Shown: positions 33,801 through 45,381 of the stretch, one piece after another
Position numbering within the stretch: the stretch's first letter is position 1
How the letters are laid out: every line of letters begins with the position of its first letter
Source: Oikopleura dioica
Taxonomy: Eukaryota; Chordata; Appendicularia; Copelata; Oikopleuridae
Assembly: GCA_907165135.1 (NCBI GenBank)
Contig: OU015566.1
Location: 12,818,157-12,882,156, forward strand
Length of the DNA: 64,000 bases
Direction of reading: 5' to 3'
Notes under the pieces: model-generated
The model's input: only the letters and a program-made list of their open reading frames with translations
Told to the model about the DNA's origin: nothing
Databases searched by the model: none
Program-made: the position numbers and the translations under genes

Positions 33801-34335
33801 TGTTTAGCGTTATGTATTTTCCGACCAACGCTTCAACATTTGATGATCGATCACAAATCGGAATCTGCACGCTGACGAATAATGGCGGTATGTTCATCAC
33901 CTCTCTTGGCAGTTCCGCCACGAATTCGTCAAGAAGAATTTCACGACTTCCAAGATCCAAGTATCGGACTTCGTATTTGCAAGAGAACTCGTAGTTCAAG
34001 TCCCGAAATGGATAAACTTCTTCCACCACAGCTCTACACCAGCGTTTGCCCATCTTCGCAGCCACATAGTCGCCGACGAAGAATTCTTGAATGACGTTGT
34101 TTGTCGCGCCTAATTTCGTGTTTAGCGTCTCGTGGATGTCTTCGAACTCGTTTTGCTTCGATAGTGGAATTCCTTTGAGCAACACGGATCCCGTCTGTCT
34201 GCAAACTTCTTTCAGACAAATTTGCTGCTCGCCAAGACGAAGACAGACGATCGTCTTTTTCGTCGGTAGCTCAATCATCGGATTCCCATTGTTGAGGATG
34301 TTGATCGTGTGTGGCTGGTTTGAGCAGCATGGGAG
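30854..34335 (-). CDS. Multi-Tudor protein, 3' part
   Basis: Several exons on the minus strand encode repeated Tudor domains: KRWCRAVVEEVYP with YLDLGSREILL; GWVRCRVVEKI; GYMRGEVERVLDDG; QIWYRGRILEKM with VMLLDAGGIVYI. Tudor domains of this type bind methylated arginine on Piwi proteins in germ granules (RNF17/TDRD group). The first exon here has no ATG at its start. Coding extends 19 codons upstream of the first Met to a clear TTTTGTAG acceptor at 34336, in phase 0. That phase matches the donor of the Tudor exon at 49006, so this is probably the 3' half of one gene whose 5' half is at 49006-50846. The TAA stop is at 30854. Without RNA evidence a separate gene starting at Met 34278 remains possible. 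Confidence 0.82.
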
Positions 34336-34523
34336 CTACAAAACTTGATAAGGACTGCGTCAGAGACTGATATAATTTTCTCCGTGAATAGGCGCTGTTC
34401 TCAACCCTCTATATATATAAAAAATCACTCATTATAGGATACCTTTCATCTAATAAATGAATTTTATAGCTGAAAATATTCAAGCAAAAGCTGGTACGAT
34501 ATTAAAAAAAAGTAAATACGTGC

Positions 34524-37247
34524 TGAAAATCAAGAGAACCGACTCCAGTACTAATGGAGCTTTGGCATCTAGGGAACTGTGCTCTTGCGACTGCTATAGA
34601 TTGTCGCAATGCATTTGGAACTGTTCCCCACAGCTCTATTATTAGATTACTTGCTAAATTTGCAAGGGGAAGTGCGCTTCAGCTCCTAAGTGAATCACTT
34701 GGTAGGAATGTAAAAGTGGTACAAAGAGGCTTCCCATCCCAAGTCAATCCCCTCCTCCCCTATGGAATCCCCCAAGGGGGAATTCTTGCCCCTGTGATCT
34801 TCTCACTCTATGTCAGCCAACTAATGGACGTTCTAGGTGAACTTCCGGAGGGCACAAAGATGTCTATCTTCGCTGACGATCAACTTATTGTCATCACAGG
34901 AAGAAACCATGAAGAATTGGTTCTCAAAGCAAATATGGCACTGGATGTTATCGTGGGGATGGTCTCGAAGCTTGGAATGTCATTAGTTGCGCGGAAAACT
35001 GTATGCTGTCTCTTTGGTAAGCAATACAAAGGTGCAACCCTGGCTGACCTTCCCAAAATAACCATAGATGGAACCCTTATACCATACTCAAAGAACATGA
35101 AATATCTGGGCTCATTCCTTGGGTCTAGGGATGGAGCCTTGAACTTTGAATACAATAACCAAATATTACTCGGTAAATGTAGGGGTATAGTAAATAGGAT
35201 CTTTGGCCTGTCTCAGTTTATTGTAAAAAAGGAAAATGCAGAGCTACTAAGAAGCTCCCTTCTTGGTACTATCCAACATAATTTCGCCTTCCTCCCCCTA
35301 TGGAACAAGAATGAGTTCTGTAAATTCCAGAACATATTTCACACGGGTCTAACCAATTCGCTAAGCAAGGCCTGGTGGATGACTCTGATCAATCGTAAAA
35401 ATAATGAAGACTATGCCAAGATTAGATCGGATGAAATTGCGGATGTCCTTGATAAGTATGGAATCATGTCGATGTACCAAATTAAACTGTCCCTTTTTGC
35501 GAAAAGTATATGGAAATGTCTAATTTGGAGGAGGAGTAATGCACAGAGAAATCTCCTCTTCAATGCTATTAAATTTTTCTATGTGGACTCTGGTAGGCCG
35601 CTATGTAAGATACCAGACTTCCTAACGTTCTCCAGACTCAATACAAAAATTAAACAAATGAATGAGATCTTTGGTGAAAATATCTCATTACTAGATGTTC
35701 ACTATGATCTAACTGTTCTTAAGAAAGTCTTTGATAAACTACTTAGCACAAATCTCATAGAAATCAAACTAGTTAAACACAGGAACAGAAACTCAGCTGA
35801 GGCAAAAAAGTGTTGGCCCTGGTTCATGGAGCCACATTTTAATCAGCTCCCCCAAATAGTTAGAAACTCAATCCTTGATAAAAACTTTGATAATATCCTC
35901 TCTAGGGAACTTAAAAAGATGCACCCCCACCCTGAGCCCTCAACATCCTGCATAAACTGTAAATCTAATGTGGAAAAGATCCCGTTAAGTGTGAGAGCAC
36001 AGACGGAACTTAGAACTGACTCGGAATTAATTAAATGGCTAAGAGGCTTTGAATTCAAAGAACAGCAAATAAGCAAGGAAGAGAACAAAATTCTAGGAAC
36101 AATTAGGGAGGTGCTCTGGGATGAGATTGAGCATCAAAGTCCTATTTCCGCTGCCCTTGGGGATTTTGCACTCATACTTATGAAAGGCTCTGCCCTCAGC
36201 TCTGACTTAGTCATTAATAAACTCCTAGAAATTACCAATGCAGATCAGCTCCTCAGCCAAACCCCAACAATCTTTGATTAGAATTTTGACGTTTTCCTAG
36301 GTGCGGTATGCTCTGAAACCATCCTTGAAGCAGTGGACAACCTCAGAGACCCTCACACCATTGATAGGCTACTGCTAATTGAAGTGGACAGCAGATCCAT
36401 CTACTTTGTCAATGAACTCATGGAAAAAACAGGAACTTGGTTGACCCTCCAAGCCTCTTTCAAAATTATCCCAAGCTCGATTGGTAAACTCCTTGAGCCT
36501 GAGCGATGGAACAATTACCATGATGAAATTGAAGAGCTTGGGAAAGGAATCCTGAATCTCTTTGGAGAAGAGCACTGGAAACAATTCAGAAAAATGCTTA
36601 GCGAGACGCCTAAGAATGACGATCCTTGGTCCTGGATTCTGCCAAAGGAATGCTCTCTCCTTCCCACTGCGCTCTGGCTAGTTAAACATATTCAAGCGAA
36701 AAACGCTCTGGACGACCTTCATGGCAATGAAACCTGGTTTCCGCTCAACATTGGAGCAAGTGAAAATCTATGTATCTACGAACCAGCACCTAGCCCGTCT
36801 CTCGCTCCTGAAATTCAGTTGAAACTTGGATCCGAGCTGATAATCCAACTGAATGCTCTCATGGCAAAGGGTGGTCGTTTTTCCATGGACAGCTGGGGCA
36901 ATAAAAAGCTTCATATACCGCGCAGAATTGGCAGCTTCCTTGGCTGTCTCACCCTCAAAGTCCTTCACTACAAGAAGATCTCTGAGCTTGATGACTCCTT
37001 GCAATCTGAACTTGTCAAGATGGCTGAGCATAGAAACAAAGGCTACATCTCGTCAAGAGGACAGTTCTGCAATGACATCATTGCACACAGGAACACGTTG
37101 GATCTGCTTATTAGCAATGGGCTCTACTCAAACTGCCAAGCACTTCTTAACAACATCTTTGCAGCTCTTGTAACCCCAGCAGGGCCGCCAGAGCTTGTCT
37201 GTGAAATCTGCAACGTCATGAAATTAGTCAAAACTAATTCTCCCTAA
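34524..37247 (+). pseudogene. 5'-truncated LINE-type reverse transcriptase, split by an in-frame UAG
   Basis: The frame is open from 34527 after a TGA. The first Met at 34554 is not a true start, because the N-terminal RT blocks and any endonuclease are missing. Visible RT blocks are AIDCRNAFGTVPH (block A), GIPQGGILAPVIFSLY (block B) and SIFADDQLIV (block C, FADD catalytic pair), then thumb and connection sequence and a CINC motif. This is the non-LTR (LINE) type. At 36279-36281 a single TAG interrupts; the same frame then continues without shift from NFDVFLGAVCSE to a TAA at about 37248, adding about 320 residues. So the TAG is either a nonsense mutation or a read-through site. The added part contains an IIPSSIGKLL stretch resembling IPSGI segments in the next two ORFs. 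Retrotransposition competence is unlikely given the 5' loss. Confidence 0.8.
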
Positions 37248-37386
37248 CCCCTATCTAAATGACACTGTATACACATGAGTTTAATGATTCTCCCTGCCAG
37301 TAATATATGATCTGGGTTTTTTAGACCAGAATAGACAATCCCTGGATTAACAATCTTTTTTTCCTAGATAAGCCTGGAATCGGAGT

Positions 37387-39150
37387 ATGAAGATTTACAA
37401 AGGATGGAATGCAAATGCCATGGATCGCCCAGCCGCCACAAACAAGGCCACAAAGCTTGGATTCTGGCTTTCCAACACGGCAGCGACCATTGTCCAACCA
37501 AACCTTCATGCAGCCTTGGCTGCCATCAATGAAAAGCTTAGCAAAATCCGCCTAGCAGCGGGTCCCCTGGGACTTGACTACCATGTTTCGCACCCCAAGG
37601 CTGGTATTATCTTCCAACTCAAAGTGGGAGACTGGATAGAAGAAGCGATCAATGATGACATTCCCCCGGCGCTGGTTGACTCGTTAGCGATAGTCACAGA
37701 GCAGTTCGAGACAATTTATTTTCTCAGTTCCACAGCAGTGCTTATGGGAGCGCTTGATGACATAGTACCGCCGAGAGCAAATGCTGGGGATGACCCGGGG
37801 AAGATGCTGATCCCTTCTGGAATCTACCTTGCTGAGGAGCTAATCAATGATCAGAATCTTACCACACAATCTATGGAAGAAGAAATCAATGATAGCAACT
37901 CAATAATACTGAGCATTCTCAAGAACTCTGGAAGAGATGCGGTTAAGTCCTGGTTCTCCAAATACAATGCAGGCCCCATTCCTTTTGAGGCTGATGAACT
38001 GCTTGCTGAATGGTTCAAACCTGAACCCCTGAATTGCACGGACCTCAGAGCTATCGTCCAAGCCATAACCAAGTCGAACGTATGTCTGCTTGATGGACCC
38101 TTCAAAAGACCAGCTGGTGCACCAATCTGGTCTGTGCCAACTGGACTAACACTGCCTCATATTCTTCACCACCCCTCCCCCTTGGTAGCCCCAAACCAGG
38201 ATATCCTTGACGTAGCCGTACAATCCAACTCTCTGACTAAACTAACGACCAAGGTTACCAACCCAATGCTTCTTTCTCCTCTTCTCCTCTCGTACTACAC
38301 CTCAAATCGGCATGTATTGGAACTTGGACTCATTGCCAGTGAGGACTATGTGAATACAGTTGGCAGATTGCTTAAAATCAAAGCTGGACTGATTCATGCA
38401 AAACTTAAAGCATGCCTGGTGTTTAACCGGTTTATCCGAAACTGTGGTGAACCTCTCAGTGGAGCCATCCCGACTGGAAAAGCTCTGGACACAATAACAG
38501 AGTCAATGCTAAAAAGACCGGCAAATGAACTCAGAATCGCAAGGCAGAACTGTGTATCAAATGATGCAATGTTCCTGAAGCCCAAGAGACTTGCCATTGC
38601 ACTAGCGCAAAACAACATCACGAGAACCACCTGGGAAGAAGTGCTCATGGAAGTCTATGGAGCCAACCCTGCTATCATTGACCAAGTCAAAGCTCAGCTT
38701 CGCACGGAGCACTACCCCTGCTTTGAAGAATGGTTCACTAAGAAGCTAACCCTGGAGAAGTGGGAACCTGGTGAAGCACAGATACTGAAGCACGACATCA
38801 ATGGAGCCCTCTTCCAGTTACTAACGGAATCCAATGAAGTATGGGCGACCAATGACCTGCTGGAAAGGGCAATTCTCAGAATCACGGGAGCCTCAGGCAT
38901 AGCGGCAAGTGTTACTGAGGAAATAACTCTTCTAGCGGAGAGAAGGCGTGGATCCGCTAGATCCATCAACCCTCCCGAACTCTCACTAATTCCTGGTTCA
39001 TCCAACATGGACAGTGACCCTGATGAATCCGACAATGGCAAAACGCCTCCTCCAAAGAAACGCAAGATCAACCCCTGCTCGGCGGGAAAGACACCAATGA
39101 AGCTAAACCAATACCAGGATTCTGAAGAAGATGATGATGACCCCCGCTAA
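37387..39150 (+). CDS. Unknown element-associated protein A (587 aa, NLS-bearing)
   Basis: An uninterrupted, intron-free frame from ATG 37387 to TAA 39150. I do not recognise the family. It is largely helical and contains a central MLIPSGIYLAEEL segment, KVGDWIEEAINDDIPPALVD upstream of it, and a C-terminal disordered tail with PPPKKRKINP, a textbook nuclear localisation signal, ending in an acidic EEDDDDPR. The ORF at 39664-41562 shares these segments in the same order, as probably does the C-terminal part of the RT ORF upstream. Candidate roles are nucleic-acid-binding or ORF1-like protein of a retroelement, but that is inference. Lack of introns contrasts with host genes around it. Confidence 0.65.
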   Translation: MKIYKGWNANAMDRPAATNKATKLGFWLSNTAATIVQPNLHAALAAINEKLSKIRLAAGPLGLDYHVSHPKAGIIFQLKVGDWIEEAINDDIPPALVDSLAIVTEQFETIYFLSSTAVLMGALDDIVPPRANAGDDPGKMLIPSGIYLAEELINDQNLTTQSMEEEINDSNSIILSILKNSGRDAVKSWFSKYNAGPIPFEADELLAEWFKPEPLNCTDLRAIVQAITKSNVCLLDGPFKRPAGAPIWSVPTGLTLPHILHHPSPLVAPNQDILDVAVQSNSLTKLTTKVTNPMLLSPLLLSYYTSNRHVLELGLIASEDYVNTVGRLLKIKAGLIHAKLKACLVFNRFIRNCGEPLSGAIPTGKALDTITESMLKRPANELRIARQNCVSNDAMFLKPKRLAIALAQNNITRTTWEEVLMEVYGANPAIIDQVKAQLRTEHYPCFEEWFTKKLTLEKWEPGEAQILKHDINGALFQLLTESNEVWATNDLLERAILRITGASGIAASVTEEITLLAERRRGSARSINPPELSLIPGSSNMDSDPDESDNGKTPPPKKRKINPCSAGKTPMKLNQYQDSEEDDDDPR

Positions 39151-39221
39151 TCTCTGACACTGCTGCAGGCGACTCCAATCCAATTGGATAATTTTCCCTC
39201 ATTGCCTAAACCATTAAAACA

Positions 39222-39365
39222 ATGTCTACTCCTGCTCCTGCTCTCTCAGCTAACTATTTCTCAAACAACTCTAAACTCTATGACTCTTTCCCTTCATGGC
39301 TCCCTTGCCTCAGCTATGAATTCAGAAGTACTAGAGAACTCCTTGAACTAGAAAAACTCAGTTAA
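39222..39365 (+). CDS. Possible small ORF between proteins A and B (47 aa)
   Basis: ATG 39222 to TAA 39363-39365 encodes a 47-residue peptide starting MSTPAPALSANYFSNNSKLY and ending ELLELEKLS. It fills part of the 513-bp gap between the two large ORFs. There is no family match and no supporting motif, so it may be chance or a decayed start of the next ORF. Confidence 0.2.
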   Translation: MSTPAPALSANYFSNNSKLYDSFPSWLPCLSYEFRSTRELLELEKLS

Positions 39366-39663
39366 TATCAATTACCCTACTCTCTCAGACTCTCTTATCT
39401 GCTCAGAAGCAGAAAATTCACCATAGTACTGCTCTCTGTACATCGGCTACCCAGTCAGTTTCAATCTCTCCCCTCGATCTTCCCTGCTACCTTGAAACTG
39501 GAAAACTCCCTGCAACAATACCAGTGAAGTTGCACTGCCAACCCAGTCCTTAGAAAATCACAACTCTGATGCTTGTACTTTTTGCAATGCGCCAATAGCT
39601 AAAGCCCAATAAATAGACTGCCCGAGAATAATCACTTTCTTCCTAGAACTTGAACTGCTTGGA

Positions 39664-41562
39664 ATGTCCTGGAATGGCTATACTTCCTGGACGAGCTCTG
39701 CTGAACGGCCGGAAGCAAAGGCCTTTCTCCGCTCTGTTCTGTACGGGATCTACATGGATGATGTCGATGACCTGTTAAGAAGCCTAACGAATCTCCAGCG
39801 TCAAGACGAAGACACTCTCTGTGACCTGGGATTGCATCGGATCTCCATGCGTAGTAGAGCTGCATTGATCTACAGAATTGACGTGAAGTCCTGGTGGGCG
39901 GAAGCCATCTGTGCGAACATCCCGCCTCAGCTGGTCCCGCAATATGCTGTTGTCAACCCAGCGGCAGGTTCCCTTAATCTGCATAGCGAATGGTCCCTCC
40001 GCTGTGGAAGTCTGAGCACCCAACTGGAAATCGATCAACATCTCTGTCTAATTCCTTCGGGGATTCATGGCAAGCTATATCGAGCTGCTGAGGAAACCTT
40101 CAGCTTTGACAGGAAACCCTTTGATGACTTCATTGCTGAGCTCCAAACACTAGTTAACCCTGAGAGATTGGAAAACTATCTTAGATCTCACGTGGGGCTA
40201 GTAAATACCAACGTAGCTGGGCTCAATGCTTTAATGGCTCCACAGGAGATGGATGCCGATGGACTCAGTGAGATTGTCAGAACTTGCAGGCTCCGAAGGA
40301 AGAACGTGTCTGAGAAGTTCAAACTCTGCTTTGGTCCTTGGCATGGCGTTAAATCACATGCTCCCTTGCTCGGAGTAAAACCCACTGTCCTTCCCTCTCT
40401 GACGTTCCCTGACTTTAAACTTGTTGCCAAATCATCAAAGTACAGTGGAAGCATCAAGATCCCCAACCCTGAAATATTCTCCACTGCTAATCTAGCGATG
40501 TTGTCGACTGCTAGAAGCACACTGGAAGTGGCAGCCAAAGCCAAGAACCTGCTTTGCACACTTATCAGCAATGACCTGAGCAAAAAAGCACAGGCAACTC
40601 AGTGTGCTATTGAACTGGGCTTAGCTATGAAAAGAGCCACACACCTCCAGATTGACCCTGCTCGTGAAATTGACGAAGCTATCCACAAAAGTGCCAGCTC
40701 TATCAACACCCAGTTCAAAACCAAAGTTGCAATTGTCGGTAGCATGGTCTCTAGCATTGTCGAGTCTGCTGACAACGCACTCCTGAAACCGGAAATGATA
40801 CTCTGGAAGAAAATCACAGATGAAGACTTCCCGGCCTTCCCGTGGACCAACTTCCTCAGGGTCAATCTTGGCATCCCAACCACTGTGATCACGGAACTGG
40901 AGGCTGAAATCAAGCGACGAACAAACTACAGTCTGGAACTCTTCGTTGACAAGGTCCTTGGAACCATTACATGGATGCATGGTGACTTTGACTTCTTTTC
41001 TCAGGAAAGAGCCTGGTATGGCTCCACGATCAAGGCTATTCCTCACCAAGTACGCAATGCAGAAATAATCTCTACTCTGATCTCAACTGTTACTGGGAAC
41101 TTGGTCCAAGCCAGAGATGCTGCCTACTTCCTAACCACAGAATGGAAGCCCTGCAGGACCAATGATCAAACGCACACCTATGATCCTTCCCCGAGAAAGC
41201 GCCCAAGAAACACGCTGGATGAAGTGGAGCCTTTCTCATCTAAGTCCATCTCTCCAGTGGGTAACGCCACTACTCCAGCTACCTTGACACGACAAGAAGG
41301 CGCGCTCACAAATTCTAAGGAATACGAACGACTGGGGAATCTTTCAGAGAATCAACAAGGAGTGAACCTGTCAACTCTGAGTGCAGAAAGTGCTGAAACA
41401 TCCAAGTACACCTGCTCGCTCAATAATACAAGCAGCTCTGATGGACTTGGTGATGTGCAACCCAAGCAAAACCCAACTAAAAGAAACTCTGCCAATCTCA
41501 TCAGCCTTGTCAACCACCAGAGTGATGAAGAAATCGAAGATGGTCAAATCTGTGGAGAATAA
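39664..41562 (+). CDS. Unknown element-associated protein B (632 aa, NLS-bearing)
   Basis: Intron-free frame with ATG 39664 and a TAA at 41560-41562. It parallels protein A: VKSWWAEAICANIPPQLVPQ aligns with the KVGDWIEEAINDDIPPALVD block of A, HLCLIPSGIHGKLYRA with MLIPSGIYLAEEL, and a later helical domain (LGTITWMHGDFDFFSQERAW) precedes a long disordered tail with SPRKRPRNTLDE, a likely nuclear localisation signal, and an acidic end (HQSDEEIEDGQICGE). A and B therefore look like an ancient tandem duplication. The family is unrecognised. It ends 373 bp before the convergent six-exon gene. Its codon use (frequent CTG, CCC) differs mildly from host genes here. Confidence 0.65.
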   Translation: MSWNGYTSWTSSAERPEAKAFLRSVLYGIYMDDVDDLLRSLTNLQRQDEDTLCDLGLHRISMRSRAALIYRIDVKSWWAEAICANIPPQLVPQYAVVNPAAGSLNLHSEWSLRCGSLSTQLEIDQHLCLIPSGIHGKLYRAAEETFSFDRKPFDDFIAELQTLVNPERLENYLRSHVGLVNTNVAGLNALMAPQEMDADGLSEIVRTCRLRRKNVSEKFKLCFGPWHGVKSHAPLLGVKPTVLPSLTFPDFKLVAKSSKYSGSIKIPNPEIFSTANLAMLSTARSTLEVAAKAKNLLCTLISNDLSKKAQATQCAIELGLAMKRATHLQIDPAREIDEAIHKSASSINTQFKTKVAIVGSMVSSIVESADNALLKPEMILWKKITDEDFPAFPWTNFLRVNLGIPTTVITELEAEIKRRTNYSLELFVDKVLGTITWMHGDFDFFSQERAWYGSTIKAIPHQVRNAEIISTLISTVTGNLVQARDAAYFLTTEWKPCRTNDQTHTYDPSPRKRPRNTLDEVEPFSSKSISPVGNATTPATLTRQEGALTNSKEYERLGNLSENQQGVNLSTLSAESAETSKYTCSLNNTSSSDGLGDVQPKQNPTKRNSANLISLVNHQSDEEIEDGQICGE

Positions 41563-41934
41563 CTGCTTACTCTTACTTAAATCTATGATCCCTTAATCCA
41601 CCAAGAATTACCCATTTCACTGCCAGCTAGGGATTCTGGCTAATAGCTTTTCCGTTCAACATGGGCTGTTACCTCTGCTCTCTTTGGGACCCTTTCTTAC
41701 TAAGCTACTGTTGTGCTTGCTCTCCTAGATAAACTTTGCTTTAACCAACATCCCAGATAGGTAAATTGCACTGCGATGAATAAATTATTAAACTCTACTC
41801 TTTTTTGGTAGAACAGCGATATCAGAGCTGTTGACAACTTTGACTTTTATATCTATGCAGCATGTTACTTTATTGCAGAAGCACTCAATAGTATGCCACA
41901 GAATAAATAAATCATATATCATTGCCATGCACAA
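41563..41934. other. Convergent 3' intergenic region inside the element cluster
   Basis: Separates protein B (+) from the six-exon gene (-). Contains AATAAA-like motifs on both strands (around 41783 and 41903), consistent with two converging 3' ends. No terminal repeat is seen. Confidence 0.5.
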
Positions 41935-44504
41935 TTACAAGAACTCTTTGCAAGCAAATTCGCGGGTTGAGTACCGCTTCCAAGAAACATCGCCTCGCTT
42001 GCCTCGGTAGGCCGTAGAAGTCATGTGGCCGTAATCCAGGATTGGAGATGAGTTCTCAGCGGAAGGATTGACCAATGTAGGTTCCTCGTGCATAAACACC
42101 AACTGCCCCACAGAGTTTATACGCCCAATCAACTCTGAGGGAGGGACCGGGTCGTTGCTGGGGGCATCGCGCTCTGAAAATTAGCTTGCTCCGTGAATTG
42201 AATATTCTTAACTTACGGAGGAACTGCTTAACTAAGGGGCCCTCCTTTGTTCCCTCAGGCCAGAATAATCTCTCATCGTTGTATACCCCGAAGAGCAAAC
42301 GTTCGATCTGCTGCTCCCAGCGAGGACCCACAACTCGCTGAACAAGGGAGATGTTGCGACGCCAAACTGGGTTGATCAAGCCTGCACTGTACTTCAATGA
42401 AGTAAAGGCCTCTGAGCGGATGTCGCCGTGTCTCTTCTCAGCACAATATGCCAAATATCGATCGCGCAGTGGTTTCTGATGTTGAGCTATGAATCCTGCT
42501 ATTCCTTGCATACACATGAGCTAAATAGTATTAACTTAGACTTCCACTGACTAAACCGACCTCTTCTCTACGCATTGTTGTTCCGCATGTCAAGCGAGCC
42601 AAGTCCCCTAGACCACGCTCCCCCCGCTCTTCGACGAACTCGTAGCTGAAGCCAGGCCAGATTGTTCTAAAATTACTATTAAAATTTGTCCAAGGAACTG
42701 CTATTCTTACTTTTCCCAGCGAAGTAACTTTCCATCTGAGTTGTAAACTGGGTGCCAATCATAATCGTGGCCCGGATTAGACTCCTGAGGTAAGGTCATG
42801 GAACCAGGAGGGGCTCCAATGCTAGTATCCGGGACTAACACTGTCTCTGTCATCGACTGCTTCTCTTGCTCGCGACGTTGTTTGTATTTCTCCAAAGTCA
42901 GACCCATAGATTCAGCTGCTCGGAGTCCTTTTCGCTCGACTGCTCCACAAAGGAAAAGAATTCCCATGCGACCGGACATCTTCATAGACCAATAAGAATT
43001 AGGTCGTTCAGCTCCAATTGACATTGCAAAATCCATGCAACATCTCCCAGGGCAAAATGCATCGTAAACTCGGCGCTTTTCACCATCCAAGTTTTCATTC
43101 CAGAATCGGGCCATAGTGGACAGAGTCCCAACTATGGACAAAGTGAAGTCCTCAATGTTCTGACCATGGGAGTCGGCATGGGCTATCTTACGCAACCAAG
43201 GACGATTGGAATACTCAGGAACATCGGTGGGCTCAAATGAAATCATGGGATAGATCTTCAAAGCGCAGATTGACCCATTGAAAAAATCACCGTCGCTATC
43301 CTGGCAAGGGACATCATTGCATAGTCTGTCAATGTCTTTCCCAGTCAACTTAGTGCGCTCTTCTTCACTCATCTCTGGATAACCCTTGCTGTGATCATGC
43401 CATGGAGCCACGGGCTGGCAAACATCGCGGATTATAGCCTGCAGAGTTCCCTCTGGGGTGTAAAATGTACCATGATGCTGTCGAATGTATCTCTCCTTGA
43501 TGCGCTGGAAATCCCCTGGATTGATGTCGTCCGCCCGCATTGGAGTCGTATAGATAGCAAAGGTGGTTGTAGATAACTGCTCCTCGCTTGTACTCCGATG
43601 CTGAGGAACTCCATTCTCAGGATATGAACCATCGGCATGACCATCAAAGGGCAATACATAATCTGGGAGGACAGTAAAGCCCTTAGTAGTGTGCTCGTCG
43701 TCCAGATTACGATGAAGCTCAACCCTCTCTCTGGCGAGCCGAGAAAAGTTCTCAGGCTGTTCGTTCATCACATCGATGAAGTCTTCGTTGTCTAGGAGCT
43801 CTTCTGTTGGAAGAACGCTTGTTGCATAGTATGGACCCTCTCGGAAATTAACAAGATCCACACCGTCCTCCTCTGGGTTCTCTTCCTCCTCCGGAATTGC
43901 CACTTCTGTGACTATCTCACGGGTCTGCTTCTTGGGGAATGGTGGAACTGTTTCCTCCTGGATGCTCTCTGCGGATGGGGGATCCATGTTGTCCCATGCG
44001 GCTACCTCAGCCTGGGTAAGATTCTCGGATTGTCTTGGGAGAGTCTCGCGCCGCAAGAGTGACACTTCCTCGTCAGAAATGTCGTGGTGAACATACATGG
44101 CCGGCCCAGTAAGGGTTGCAGGTTTCCCGGGTTCGACGGTGACATAGGCGCTTCGACGTTCAAAATCCTGGAGTAAACGTGTAGCTTGGAAATCGGGCTG
44201 ACCCTGAAGTGACATGGCATCGAAATAATTCTTGGCGTCAGCCTCCTGCAGAGTCTCCCCAGGCTTGAGAGTTGATGTATCAATGAGTAGGTGAACAGGG
44301 TGATCTGGAGGCAACTCGTTCAAGTCGCCGACCACGGGGCAGTTACATGGACCACTCTGCATACAGGTCAAACAGGGTAGAACATGACTTCCTAGATTTT
44401 CGCCCAGGTAAACCAAAGTATCAATGCAGGGGCAGATGGATCGCTCTGATCCAAAAAGGTAGTCGGAAGCAAATCCCTCGAAGTCACCCTGATCGGAGAT
44501 GGTA

Positions 44505-45381
44505 TCGGTAGACAGGGGTGACCATTTGGGCAAAAAATTATCGTCGGGCCAACCAATTGCCCGCCCAATACCAAAAATCAAGACCCGGGCCCACCAAATG
44601 CCCGACCAGTCCAATGTGCCCAGAATGCCCAATCGGGCGATTGGGCAATTTTTCGGGCAAAAATTTTCCCGGCATTTCAGGCTTCTTAAAACTTTACTTT
44701 TTTACTTTTCTTTTAATAATTTGTTTCAGTTGAAGTGATTGAACGAATTTTAAGCAAAAAAAGGCTCTTGAAAGGTTTGAAAAATATTTAAAAGGGGTCG
44801 AAAAAATAATTATGTAAAAGTTCAGTCCGGTTGTCAAGAATAGACAGCTAACCATAAAGGTCCACTTCACACACTCTTGCATAACCGTCTCGAACAAGGG
44901 GTTCAAAAATAAGGGATAAAAAGGATCTGGAGGTCAAGGGTAGAGTCTACCGTAGACAGCTAACCTTCAAGGTGCACTTCACAGACCCTTGCAGAACCAT
45001 CTCCGCAAAAAAGTCGAGTTAACGGGGTGGATATTTTCATAAAAGGATCAGGAGGTCAAAGGTAGACAGCTAACCATTGAGGTCCACTTCACACACCCTT
45101 GCAGAACCTTCTCCTTATATCTTTTTTTTCTTTGCGAGCTTAACGACCAATAAGCGGGCAGGAAAACGCCCACGTTCGTGATTTTCCCCGGTGGGCATTT
45201 GCCCAGCTGCCCAATGGTGCCCAACTGCCCAGAAAATGCCCAAATGCCCGACGTATCCCATGTTGCCCAGCCTATTTTCAGGAATTGAGCCGACCAAATA
45301 CCCGCCCAAAAGCGTTTTTGCCCGAAAATTGCCCGATTTGCCCAAATGCTCAATGCCCAAATGGTCACCCCTGTCGGTAGA
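44505..45381. mobile_element. hAT-like MITE inserted in a coding exon
   Basis: The body is 44513-45373 (861 bp). The terminal inverted repeat is CAGGGGTGACCATTTGGGC with a perfect reverse complement at the far end. TCGGTAGA occurs immediately outside both ends (44505-44512 and 45374-45381). CAGGGGTG termini and 8-bp duplications are standard hAT features. Subterminal regions are rich in short TTGCCC/GGGCAA repeats, as expected of transposase-binding arrays. No transposase is encoded, so it is non-autonomous. Confidence 0.94.
44840..45115. repeat. Three tandem units inside the MITE
   Basis: A roughly 110-bp unit with the core GACAGCTAACCATAAAGGTC followed by CACTTCACACAC and a CTTGCA...TCTC end recurs about three times, near 44845, 44955 and 45062. 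The copies differ by scattered substitutions. Confidence 0.75.
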
